The translations under genes were made by a program, and so were the position numbers. Positions 46,421-54,384 of a DNA stretch of 64,000 nucleotides are shown here, piece after piece; positions within the stretch are counted from its first letter, which is position 1; each line of letters starts with the position of its first letter. The notes beneath the pieces were generated by a model. That model made no database searches, was not told the origin of the DNA, and saw only the letters and a program-made list of their open reading frames with translations. The stretch covers positions 1,302,001 through 1,366,000 of the forward strand of contig NZ_MJIG01000004.1 of assembly GCF_001940245.1 (NCBI RefSeq), read 5' to 3'. The DNA comes from Anaerostipes sp. 992a (GTDB lineage: Bacteria > Bacillota > Clostridia > Lachnospirales > Lachnospiraceae).

Positions 46421-46470
46421 AATCATTCCTCCTATTTAAAATCTTATTACTTTCTTATTCTGTCCAAAAA

Positions 46471-46490
46471 TCCCTTTTATTAAAAGGGAG
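46471..46490 (-). terminator. small hairpin between the two hsp20 genes
   Basis: TCCCTTTT and AAAAGGGA pair across a 3-4 base loop and are followed on the minus strand by ATTTTTGG. It may act as a partial terminator that lowers expression of the second copy. Confidence 0.5.
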
Positions 46491-46497
46491 ATCACTA

Positions 46498-46914
46498 CTA
46501 TCCTTCAATCGTAATATATTGTTTTTCTTCTACCTTCTTTGCCTCTTTCTTAGGTACGAACAGCTTTAAGGTTCCATCTTCAAATTTGGCTTTAATGTCC
46601 TCCTGACCTACTTCTTCTCCTACATAAAAGCTTCTGCTGCTGGATCCAAAGTATCTTTCTCTGCGGACATATTTTCCTTTCTCGTCTTTTTCATCTTTAT
46701 TCGTATTGGCAGTTGCCTGAATAGTTAAATAGCCATCCTTTAACTCTGCCTTCACGTCTTCTTTCTTTACACCAGGTATATCCATAGTAATCGTATATCC
46801 TTCTGGCTGATCTTCAATATCAGTTTTCATCAAATGGTTCGTTCCATTACTTCCAAATGGAAATTCAAAAAAGTCATCAAATAAATCTTTTCCAAAAATA
46901 CTAGGCATCATCAT
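46498..46914 (-). CDS. Hsp20 small heat-shock protein (first copy), 138 aa
   Basis: Alpha-crystallin-type chaperone with MPSIFGKDLFDDFFEFPFG at the N-terminus, MDIPGVKKEDVKAEL and SRSFYVGEEVGQEDI in the core, GTLKLFVPKKE near the end, and the shared KQYITIEG tail. Small heat-shock proteins hold unfolding proteins until Hsp70/Hsp100 can refold them. It is directly behind a CIRCE element and sigma-A promoter, so HrcA control is expected. Three consecutive ATG codons mark the start; the first fits the GGAGAG site best. Confidence 0.93.
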   Translation of the reverse strand: MMMPSIFGKDLFDDFFEFPFGSNGTNHLMKTDIEDQPEGYTITMDIPGVKKEDVKAELKDGYLTIQATANTNKDEKDEKGKYVRRERYFGSSSRSFYVGEEVGQEDIKAKFEDGTLKLFVPKKEAKKVEEKQYITIEG

Positions 46915-47025
46915 AAAACATCTCTCCTTTTCTATTCAATCATGATATCTATTATTTTTAAAACTTGGATCGGGAAGCGGTATCTGGATTCCATCTTGAT
47001 TACCCTCTTCCTTTGTTCTAGTTGT

Positions 47026-47068
47026 AATATAACACTTATTATTAGCACTGTCAAGAGGTGAGTGCTAA
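47026..47068 (-). promoter_or_regulatory. hsp20 promoter with CIRCE operator (HrcA)
   Basis: TTAGCACTG-9 bases-GAGTGCTAA (47042-47068) matches the CIRCE consensus with one change (G for C at the inner end of the left arm). It overlaps a promoter reading minus: TTGACA (47054-47049), 17 bases, TATATT (47031-47026). HrcA should repress the hsp20 pair from here. Confidence 0.9.
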
Positions 47069-47103
47069 TTTTTTTAAATTATTTTTTACTTAAATGAAAA
47101 TTA

Positions 47104-47150
47104 TTGACCATGTGGTCAATTTATGTTATTTTATTACCGACCACCTGGTC
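47104..47150 (+). promoter_or_regulatory. tetR promoter with two palindromic operators
   Basis: TTGACC (47104-47109), 17 bases, and TATTTT (47127-47132) form the promoter. TTGACCATGTGGTCAA (47104-47119) overlaps the -35, and GACCACCTGGTC (47139-47150) follows the -10. Both share the GACCAnnTGGTC core and are likely TetR operators, giving autoregulation. Confidence 0.8.
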
Positions 47151-47171
47151 AATAATTATAAGGAGTTATTC

Positions 47172-47792
47172 ATGAAAAAAGAAGAAAAAACAAAACAGAC
47201 TTATCAGAAAATATTACATGCTGCAATCATGGAATTTGGAACTAAGAATTACGAAAATGCTTCTTTAAATTCCATATGCCAGAATTATCAGATTTCCAAA
47301 GGACTAATCTATCATAATTTTAGAAATAAAGATGACTTATATTTATGTTGTGTAAGGATCTGCTTTCAGGAGCTGACCCAATATCTGAAGGATTTAGACT
47401 ATCAGGCAGCCACTATGAAAGACAGTATCCAAATTCTCTTACAAGCTCGTCAACAGTTTTTTAAGGAATATCCCTATTATGCCAATATCTTTTTTAATAC
47501 CATATTGCAGCCTCCAAGACATCTGCAAAAAGAAATCAAAGAAATTCGCAGAAAATTTGACTGTTTCTATAAAGAATGCTATGAAAAGCTGCTATCTAAA
47601 GCTACATTGCGTGAAGGAATTTCATTGGATATGGCAATTGAATATTTTATAATTTTTCAAGAAATGTTTAATTGCTATTTTCAATGTAAATCCTATGAAA
47701 ACGAAGATTTCCATTCATTTATTAAGAATCATGAGCTTAATATTGCTCCGGTATTAGATATTATGTTATATGGAATTACTGATAAAAAATAA
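47172..47792 (+). CDS. TetR-family transcriptional regulator, 206 aa
   Basis: The N-terminal HTH (KILHAAIMEFGTKNYENASL, then ICQNYQISKGLIYHNF and RNKDDLY) is typical of TetR repressors, and the C-terminal 150 residues form an all-helical ligand domain. The start at ATG 47172 follows AAGGAG; an in-frame ATG further upstream would place the start inside the operator. Two palindromes lie in its promoter. The next gene, 42 bases downstream, is a cation/proton antiporter, so this regulator probably controls it. The ligand is unknown. Confidence 0.88.
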   Translation: MKKEEKTKQTYQKILHAAIMEFGTKNYENASLNSICQNYQISKGLIYHNFRNKDDLYLCCVRICFQELTQYLKDLDYQAATMKDSIQILLQARQQFFKEYPYYANIFFNTILQPPRHLQKEIKEIRRKFDCFYKECYEKLLSKATLREGISLDMAIEYFIIFQEMFNCYFQCKSYENEDFHSFIKNHELNIAPVLDIMLYGITDKK

Positions 47793-47834
47793 CTTTATCG
47801 ATCAATTATAAAACAATAAAGGAGACGAATTGTT

Positions 47835-49079
47835 ATGATGTTTGTAATAGAATTTTTCTTATCCATTTTTATAGCTGTCATAATCGGCAGACTGGTATCA
47901 AAGCTAAAGCTTCCATCTATTCTTGGATGGCTAATAGCTGGTATGATTTTAGGTCCTCATGCTTTATCTTTTCTGAATCAGCAGCTTTTGGATGCCACTT
48001 TATATGAGATAATAGTGCATATTCTCGAGTGTTCCGTGGGCTTAATGATCGGTACGGAATTAGTGTGGAACAAAATCAAAAAATCTGGAAAAGCAATTGT
48101 TCTGACTACCCTCACTCAGTCCATTGGCACCTTCCTTCTTGTTTCTTTTACTTTTGGAATCGTATTTTCCCTGATGAATGTTCCGACCTATCTGGCCTTC
48201 ATCTTTGGAGGTATTGCCTTGGCTACTGCTCCTGCTCCTGCACTTTCTATCGTACGGGAATTTCAGACAAAAGGTCCTGTCACCAATACGTTAATTCCTA
48301 TGGCAGCCTTGGATGATATCATTGGATGTGTTGTATTTTTTACAACGATAGCCTTGATCGCTGGAAAACTCTCTGCTGGAAAAATGCCACCTTATATGAT
48401 TCCTCTTATTGCCATCCTCCCATTGATAATAGGAGCTTTTACTGGCATACTAACTGGTTTTTTATTAAAAAATACCAGAAGCTATACCAATATATCTTTT
48501 CTCATTTTGATATCAGGTATTTTGTTATCCTCCGGCATGGGATTTTTTATTAATTATTTTGTCCTGCCAAAACCAATGATGAATTTTATGTTAATCGGCA
48601 TGGCTTTTTCCGCTGCTTTTTCTAATATTATAGATGAAGAACAACTGCGTGTCCTCATGAAGATGTTTAATCCAATCCTAGGATTTTCTATGATCGTTGT
48701 AATTTTGAATCTAGGTGCACCACTTGACTATCATTTAATTTTCGGTGCAGGAATGTTTACCGCCATCTACATTATTTCCAGAGCGATTGGCAAATATTTC
48801 GGTGCATTTTTGGGTGCTGTAATCACCAAGTCTCCAAAGACTGTAGAAAAATTTCTCGGTCTTACTTTACTACCTCATTCTGGTGTCTCACTGGTCTTTA
48901 CCGGTATTGCTGTCTCTGTATTAAAGGGCCCATCTCCAAAATGTGCTGCTATTATACAGGGAACGATTGCTGCTGCCGCCGTGATAAATGAAATCATTGC
49001 TGTCATAATGGCGAAAAAGGGCTTTGAATGGGCTGGAGAACTGAAGCAAATAGGAAATACTACCTCTTCCACTTCATAA
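47835..49079 (+). CDS. CPA2-type cation/proton antiporter, 414 aa
   Basis: A membrane protein with about 12 hydrophobic helices of the sodium/hydrogen exchanger family. Typical are SKLKLPSILGWLIAGMILGP and ALATAPAPALSIVREF, with AALDDIIGCVVFFTTIAL carrying the paired aspartates of the ion site. A family member would exchange Na+ or K+ for protons. There is no regulatory TrkA-type C-terminus. It follows a TetR gene in the same direction with its own AAGGAGA site. Regulation by the TetR product is inferred from the operon arrangement. Confidence 0.88.
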   Translation: MMFVIEFFLSIFIAVIIGRLVSKLKLPSILGWLIAGMILGPHALSFLNQQLLDATLYEIIVHILECSVGLMIGTELVWNKIKKSGKAIVLTTLTQSIGTFLLVSFTFGIVFSLMNVPTYLAFIFGGIALATAPAPALSIVREFQTKGPVTNTLIPMAALDDIIGCVVFFTTIALIAGKLSAGKMPPYMIPLIAILPLIIGAFTGILTGFLLKNTRSYTNISFLILISGILLSSGMGFFINYFVLPKPMMNFMLIGMAFSAAFSNIIDEEQLRVLMKMFNPILGFSMIVVILNLGAPLDYHLIFGAGMFTAIYIISRAIGKYFGAFLGAVITKSPKTVEKFLGLTLLPHSGVSLVFTGIAVSVLKGPSPKCAAIIQGTIAAAAVINEIIAVIMAKKGFEWAGELKQIGNTTSSTS

Positions 49080-49124
49080 TTTTTTATTCTATAATCACAA
49101 CCACCGACTCAGCCCAACAGCAAA

Positions 49125-49161
49125 AGCCAGTTTAAATGGCAAAACCCCATTTGAACTGGCT
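49125..49161. terminator. terminator shared by antiporter and hydrogenase genes
   Basis: AGCCAGTTTAAATGG pairs with CCATTTGAACTGGCT between two convergent genes. The T tail is better on the minus strand (CTTTTG), so it mainly serves the hydrogenase transcript. Confidence 0.65.
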
Positions 49162-49214
49162 CAATTACTATTTAAATCCTGTTATTTGCTTTCCTGATTC
49201 ATTCCATATTATAT

Positions 49215-50588
49215 TTATTCGCCTCCAAATATCCCACTCTTATTCTCATAAGAAGTATGTAACATCTTCTCTGCTAATTCGCTTAATGGCTCTCCATAAA
49301 ATTCACTATATACTTTTTCAATATCCGGATTTTTATGGCTTAGACGCAGTTTCATAGACTGATCTTTTTTATACAGACTTTCCATGCGAGCTTTTCGAAC
49401 TGCATCCTTATCTTTCATAATGTCTTTCGGCTGACCGCCTCCACCAATACATCCACCCGGACATGTCATAACCTCTACAAAATGATATTGCTTTCCTGAA
49501 GCAGCCATCTGATCAATAAATTTTCTTGCATTTTCTGTACCATAGATTACTGCTACATGAATGTCCTTATCCAGAATTTTCACCGTTGCTTCCCGTATTC
49601 CTTCATATCCACGTACTGGCGTATAATTGAGAAGAGCTTCCGGTGCTGGTTCTTTGGTAAGATATTCATATGCCGTTCGAAGTGCCGCTTCCATCACTCC
49701 TCCGGTATTTCCAAAGATTACTCCTGCTCCGGATGCTTCCCCCATAAAATCATCATATTCACTACTTTCTAAGGATGTAAAATCAATCTGTTCTTCTTTT
49801 GCCCATTTTGCCAGCTCTCTTGTAGTGATAACCATATCCATATCACGGAGTTCTTTCTCTCCATGATATTGAGCTGATGCACACATTTCCTCTCTTCGGA
49901 TTTCAAATTTCTTAGCCGTACAAGGAGTCAATGCTACATTGACAATTTTCTTTGGATCAATTCCCATTTTCTTGGCAAAATATGTCTTAATGGTCGGTCC
50001 CTGCATTCCAATCGGACTCTTTGCAGAAGAAATATTAGGAAGCAGATCTGGATAATATAACTCTACAAATTTTACCCAGGCCGGACAACAACTTGTAAAT
50101 TGTGGAAGTGGCGCTGTTTGCTTTGTAATCCGCTCAATCAACTCGCTGGCTTCTTCTACAATTGTAAGATCTGCCGCAAAATTAGTATCTAACACATAAT
50201 CAAATCCTAATTTTCTCAGCAGTGCTACCATCTGATTCTGAACAAAACTGCCATCTGACATTCCAAATTCCTCCCCCAATGCCGCACGAACAGATGGAGA
50301 TGTGCTAACGATCACAACTTTATTTGGATTTTGAATAGATGCCTTCACATTTTGATATTCATATTTTTCTGTAATACTATCCACCGGACAAACATTCGCA
50401 CACTGTCCACAATGAATGCAGATTGCCTGATTCTTGGTCTGTTCCAATGTATAGGTCCCATGCACTCCTATTGGATCTGTACACACACCCTTGCACATTC
50501 CACATTTAATACATTTTGATTCCTCACGAAAAATACTTGGATTATCCTGTTCAATCGGTACTCGAATATCCATTGACATATGTTTCAT
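49215..50588 (-). CDS. [FeFe] hydrogenase, 457 aa
   Basis: An N-terminal two-[4Fe-4S] ferredoxin domain (CIKCGMCKGVC and CIHCGQCANVC) is followed by the H-cluster domain. Its motifs are TSCCPAW (L1), TPCTAKKFE (L2) and EVMTCPGGCIGGGGQP (L3). The cluster cysteines and the small-subunit region (about 390-457) are complete, so the protein can bind the H-cluster. L2 has Thr where the well-studied CpI-type enzymes have Met before PC, so it may be of another subgroup. No flavin or PAS domain is fused. Hydrogen production or uptake with ferredoxin is expected. It is the last of four minus-strand genes behind the T-box. Confidence 0.93.
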   Translation of the reverse strand: MKHMSMDIRVPIEQDNPSIFREESKCIKCGMCKGVCTDPIGVHGTYTLEQTKNQAICIHCGQCANVCPVDSITEKYEYQNVKASIQNPNKVVIVSTSPSVRAALGEEFGMSDGSFVQNQMVALLRKLGFDYVLDTNFAADLTIVEEASELIERITKQTAPLPQFTSCCPAWVKFVELYYPDLLPNISSAKSPIGMQGPTIKTYFAKKMGIDPKKIVNVALTPCTAKKFEIRREEMCASAQYHGEKELRDMDMVITTRELAKWAKEEQIDFTSLESSEYDDFMGEASGAGVIFGNTGGVMEAALRTAYEYLTKEPAPEALLNYTPVRGYEGIREATVKILDKDIHVAVIYGTENARKFIDQMAASGKQYHFVEVMTCPGGCIGGGGQPKDIMKDKDAVRKARMESLYKKDQSMKLRLSHKNPDIEKVYSEFYGEPLSELAEKMLHTSYENKSGIFGGE

Positions 50589-50621
50589 ATTGATTCACCT
50601 TTCCCTTCTTACATATTTTAT

Positions 50622-51467
50622 TTATATTTCTTTTATCTTACCGATCACTCCAGTCACCAGCTGTTCAAACTGATCCTTCACCCGGTCTGCTGCTTCCTGA
50701 ACTTCCTTATGATTCAATGGCTGATCTAAGATTCCTGCTGCCATATTGGTGATACAGGAAATTCCGCACACCCGCATTCCCATATGGTTGGCTGCTATGG
50801 CTTCACACACGGTACTCATGCCTACCGCATCGATACCCAACTTGCGAAACATGCGAATTTCAGCCGGTGTCTCATAGCTTGGACCAGAGCACTGTATATA
50901 AACACCTTTTTTCAGATCTATCTGTTGTTCTGACGCTATTTTCTCAATAATATGGCACAAGCTTCTGTCATATACCTGGCTCATATCAGGAAAACGCACA
51001 CCTAACTCTTCCATGTTCTTTCCCCGTAATGGATTTGGGACTGCGATCGAGATATGATCTTCGATCATCATCAGATCACCTGGCTGAAAGTCTAAATTCA
51101 CGCCTCCCGCTGCATTGGTCAGAATAAGAATCTTTGCTCCTAACATTCCCATTAATCGAATCGGGAGCACCACATCTGAAATATCGTATCCCTCATAATA
51201 ATGGACTCTTCCCTTCATCATAACAACTGGAAATCCCTCAATATAACCAAATAGGAATCTTCCATCATGACCGGCAACGGTCGACACTGGAAATCCTTCG
51301 ATTTCTGAATAAGCCACCTCTGCTTCTACTTTCATCTGCTCCGCATAGCCTCCCAGGCCGGAACCAAGCACAATGGCCGCTTTTGGAATAAATGCAGTCT
51401 TTTCACGAATCTGCTCCTTACAGTCCAAAAGCTTTTTGTATCCTTCTGATTTTATTGTATTGCTCAT
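50622..51467 (-). CDS. punA: purine nucleoside phosphorylase (trimeric type), 281 aa
   Basis: Phosphorolytic cleavage of inosine/guanosine to base and ribose 1-phosphate. Family marks are GSGLGGYAE, STVAGHDGRF, GRVHYYEGYD, the TNAAGGVN stretch, GPSYETPAEIRM and VGMSTVCEAIAA. Length is typical of the PNP/MTAP trimeric class. I place the start at ATG 51467; a GTG four codons upstream overlaps the Shine-Dalgarno site. It follows the GldA-like gene by 64 bases and precedes the hydrogenase by 33 bases, perhaps as part of the T-box operon. Confidence 0.92.
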   Translation of the reverse strand: MSNTIKSEGYKKLLDCKEQIREKTAFIPKAAIVLGSGLGGYAEQMKVEAEVAYSEIEGFPVSTVAGHDGRFLFGYIEGFPVVMMKGRVHYYEGYDISDVVLPIRLMGMLGAKILILTNAAGGVNLDFQPGDLMMIEDHISIAVPNPLRGKNMEELGVRFPDMSQVYDRSLCHIIEKIASEQQIDLKKGVYIQCSGPSYETPAEIRMFRKLGIDAVGMSTVCEAIAANHMGMRVCGISCITNMAAGILDQPLNHKEVQEAADRVKDQFEQLVTGVIGKIKEI

Positions 51468-51531
51468 GATAACCAACACTCCCTTTCCATCCTATTGATT
51501 ATCTTCATCATATGCCAAGACTTCTTCTCCG

Positions 51532-52638
51532 TCAATGTGAATCCTGCTGCATAGAACGATTTTCCAGATATTCCATAACTTCATTCATATTCTCTTCCGT
51601 AATCGGATATGGATAGTGGCGCACATCGGACATATGCGGAATCTGCTCCATCACCGGTATAAATTTCTCCGGCGTGATATCAATATCCTGAAGGCTAACT
51701 GGCAGTCCAAGCTTACGATTGAGCTGATAAATCTTTTCAAACTCTTCCATTTGTCCATCATACAACAGTGCGATCAACACTCCAAATCCTACCACTTCCC
51801 CATGGAGATGCTTTTCTTCAATGACCGGATAAGCCGTCAATGCATAAAACACTGCATGAGCAAGACCACTATTATAATCTGGTGTAAAATCTCTTGTTAA
51901 AAGAATGGATGCAATGGCAGTAGTCACTACAATGGCCAAAACTACCTGCTCCAGCTCATAGGAACAAATCCCTTTTTTATTATCTTCATATGCCTCTTTA
52001 CCATATTGAAGCAATGGATCTAAACACATCTGACTGACCGCCACTCCAAGTGCCGTAAAATGCTCTAACTGTTCCCCTCTGGATGAAATCTTTGCTTCAT
52101 AATATTTGGCATAGGTATCCCCGATTCCTGCCCACAGATACCGCTCTGGTGCATGTGCCATCACCTCTGTATTGATAAATGCATGCTTTGGTGGATGGAG
52201 AAAGAAATGAGGTTTTAGGAACGTACCATCCTCATGATACATAATGGAAACAGAAGTACACGCTGCACAATTGGATGCAATGGTCGGAAACGTAAAAATC
52301 GGCTTTTCCTCCTCGATACATAGACATTTGCACGTATCCAGGGCTTTTCCTCCTCCCACTGCAAATACCATGTCTGCCTCCTGATACAACTTCTGCTTTC
52401 GAAGCTCTTCCACCGCCTGATAGGTACAGTCTTTTCCATAGAGTATCGATCCTATGATCGTCAATGAGCTGCTACTGATGGCTTCTCTTATTTTCTCTTC
52501 TGCCGCTTTCCGTGCCTGTTCTCCTCCAATGATCAGAACCTTTTTCCCATATGGTTCACAAATTGCAGGGATGTGTTCGTATACTTTTTCGCCAATGGAA
52601 TAACTCGGTAAATTCATTTCATAATTATTAAGTCTCAT
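51532..52638 (-). CDS. GldA-like iron/zinc alcohol dehydrogenase, 368 aa
   Basis: A group III alcohol dehydrogenase related to glycerol dehydrogenase. The NAD site is VFAVGGGKALDTCKC, followed by TIASNCAACTSVSIMY, an aspartate in GIGDTYAKYYE, and metal-binding histidines in GLAHAVFYAL and HGEVVGFGV. In this family the nucleotide and metal sites agree with a polyol or hydroxy-ketone substrate. The start (ATG 52638) has AGGAGG nine bases before it and is only four bases from the stop of the YkvI-type transporter, so the two genes are translationally linked. The substrate is not known. Confidence 0.85.
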   Translation of the reverse strand: MRLNNYEMNLPSYSIGEKVYEHIPAICEPYGKKVLIIGGEQARKAAEEKIREAISSSSLTIIGSILYGKDCTYQAVEELRKQKLYQEADMVFAVGGGKALDTCKCLCIEEEKPIFTFPTIASNCAACTSVSIMYHEDGTFLKPHFFLHPPKHAFINTEVMAHAPERYLWAGIGDTYAKYYEAKISSRGEQLEHFTALGVAVSQMCLDPLLQYGKEAYEDNKKGICSYELEQVVLAIVVTTAIASILLTRDFTPDYNSGLAHAVFYALTAYPVIEEKHLHGEVVGFGVLIALLYDGQMEEFEKIYQLNRKLGLPVSLQDIDITPEKFIPVMEQIPHMSDVRHYPYPITEENMNEVMEYLENRSMQQDSH

Positions 52639-52642
52639 GTCT

Positions 52643-53821
52643 TTATACCTCCTGTGTTATCAATACTCCCTTTTTTACCTTATCCAAAAGATAATGAATG
52701 ATAAATGGAAGTACAATGACTACGATAGTTGCATATCCGATATAAGAATATCCGGTTTTCACTAATGGAATCAGACCAAACTGCGCAATACCAAATGCCA
52801 GAAACGTAAATGCCAATGCAGTTATCGTTGTATACCTACGATGCTTTCCCTGTGAGATCTGTGTCTGCTTCTTTTCTATCTGATGAACGCTTCTTTCTAC
52901 AATTCCTGCGATCATATTGACTCCTGTCGAAACTGCTCCAAGAACGATCAGAATAGAAATGATTGGTGTTAAAACAGACGCACCCACACCAGTCTGAACC
53001 AATAAAAGCATTGGCACGGAGTAATCGCTAAGCTGTGGAAGATGGGCAATTGCCAGTAATCCTAATACTGCCAGTTCCATGACTGCTGCATCGATGATAA
53101 ACATATAAATCATGGATTTTTTGATTTCTTTTTCATCTTTTACATTTCTTGTATGCTGATACATTAATCCAATTGCGGTTAACTGAAAAACTCCATAGAT
53201 ACACGCCATCCGAAAAGACTCACCCAGGGAACCATCTGACTGAGAGCCGACTGCCATCGTTCCTGCTGCCATTTTCTGGATAGAGTCTATAATAACCCCT
53301 CTCTGCACAACGATATTTGGTATTAGCACTGCCAATAGCCCTACTATGATCAGTATGGATAATGCAGAAGAGCATTTTCTGACCAGATCTGTTCCAAACA
53401 AAGTGATTGCAAAGATAAATGCACCGATCATCAATGTACAGATAATATACGGAATTCCTGTCAGTGCATTTAACGTTGCTCCTCCCGTCGCAAATGCAAC
53501 TGCTGGTGCCATACATACCATTACAAAATATTCGATTTCATATAAATTGGAAAAAAGCTTTCGAAACCGTCCATAAAAGCTGTCAGAAAAGCTGCGGTAA
53601 TCATACGTGTGATGTCTATGAGCATATTTCATCCCATAGTAATAGAATAACGATAGCAGGGCCTGTGCAACAATGGGCATGATCAGTGCCCCGATGCCAA
53701 AGTTAATAAAGTATTGATAAATCTGTGCTCCAGAGGCAAATCCTCCTCCAAACTGTGTCGTAAATCCAACAAATGCAATTCCTAATGCCAATGAATGTGT
53801 ATTTCTCGTTTTCATTTTCAT
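52643..53821 (-). CDS. YkvI-type membrane transporter, 392 aa
   Basis: An 11-12 helix membrane protein of the YkvI family, distantly related to the APC/LeuT fold. The first helix carries an unwound glycine patch (FVGFTTQFGGGFASGAQ), as in amino acid carriers. MVCMAPAVAFATGGATL and TPIISILIVLGAVSTGVNM are further core helices. Substrates for this family are not established. A T-box with a TGG specifier precedes the gene, which points to tryptophan or a related compound as the transported molecule. Either ATG 53821 or 53815 may be the start; the second is better spaced from GGAAAGG. Confidence 0.8.
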   Translation of the reverse strand: MKMKTRNTHSLALGIAFVGFTTQFGGGFASGAQIYQYFINFGIGALIMPIVAQALLSLFYYYGMKYAHRHHTYDYRSFSDSFYGRFRKLFSNLYEIEYFVMVCMAPAVAFATGGATLNALTGIPYIICTLMIGAFIFAITLFGTDLVRKCSSALSILIIVGLLAVLIPNIVVQRGVIIDSIQKMAAGTMAVGSQSDGSLGESFRMACIYGVFQLTAIGLMYQHTRNVKDEKEIKKSMIYMFIIDAAVMELAVLGLLAIAHLPQLSDYSVPMLLLVQTGVGASVLTPIISILIVLGAVSTGVNMIAGIVERSVHQIEKKQTQISQGKHRRYTTITALAFTFLAFGIAQFGLIPLVKTGYSYIGYATIVVIVLPFIIHYLLDKVKKGVLITQEV

Positions 53822-53911
53822 CTTCCTTTCCTTCCATAATATATGTTCTCTTACTACATCTGTGGAACAGAAATTTTTTTATTAAGGAATTCGAGGAATT
53901 TCTTATGTAAT

Positions 53912-54195
53912 AAAAAAAGCTCCTGTCCCTGAAAAACTGGGACAAGAGCTACAAATCCACTCCTGCGGTGCCACCCGTATTGACATAATATCTATGCCCA
54001 CTCATTGCATACCATCATATGCATTACTTGTTAACGAAGCATCTCCTCCGTCTCGCCTACTAAGCACAATCGCTGCCGTTGGGTCCGCCCTCGTAAGTCC
54101 ATTCACAACAGTGTTCTGTATGCCTCCCACCAAACGGCATCTCTCTGGACAGAATCAGGCTGTTCCTACTCCTCTTACTCATCGGTTTCATCTTG
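53912..54195 (-). promoter_or_regulatory. T-box leader, tryptophan specifier (TGG)
   Basis: The minus strand shows an AGAGAG/GGTGG-type stem I, then a specifier loop read as GAA-TGG-AC near 54103-54096. The T-box sequence GGGTGGCACCGCAGGAG (53976-53960) and a terminator (GCTCTTGTCCC / GGGACAGGAGC plus seven Ts) follow. TGG is the tryptophan codon, and the antiterminator UGGC would pair with a G discriminator, as in tRNA-Trp. Uncharged tRNA-Trp should therefore switch on the downstream YkvI-GldA genes. Confidence 0.85.
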
Positions 54196-54201
54196 TTCTG
54201 T

Positions 54202-54230
54202 ATTTTAGCACTTTAATTTTATAAAATCAA
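54202..54230 (-). promoter_or_regulatory. promoter of the T-box operon
   Basis: TTGATT (54230-54225), 17 bases, and TAAAAT (54207-54202) on the minus strand lie just before stem I of the T-box. Confidence 0.7.
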
Positions 54231-54285
54231 CTAATTTTTCCATCTTTTAAAACTTTTTTCTGAATAATGGTATAATAAGATGCTG

Positions 54286-54339
54286 GGGTCAAAAGTCATG
54301 CTTTTTCATGTAAGCATGAACAGCATGACCTTTTGACCC
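54286..54339. repeat. imperfect inverted repeat, GGGTCAAAAG type
   Basis: GGGTCAAAAGTCATGCT (54286-54302) pairs with AGCATGACCTTTTGACCC (54322-54339) with one bulge; the loop holds a second small dyad (TTCATG-TAAG-CATGAA). It lies between the T-box promoter and the SGNH gene and has no T tail. It may be a dispersed palindromic element or a 5'-leader structure. Confidence 0.55.
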
Positions 54340-54384
54340 TGGTATCATAATAATTGTATACAATATCTCAAAGGAGAATCACAT

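Noticed and set aside
49215-50588. electron-bifurcating hydrogenase subunit
   Set aside because: No HydB/HydC-like genes are adjacent and no extra iron-sulfur domains are fused; only two [4Fe-4S] motifs precede the H-cluster domain.
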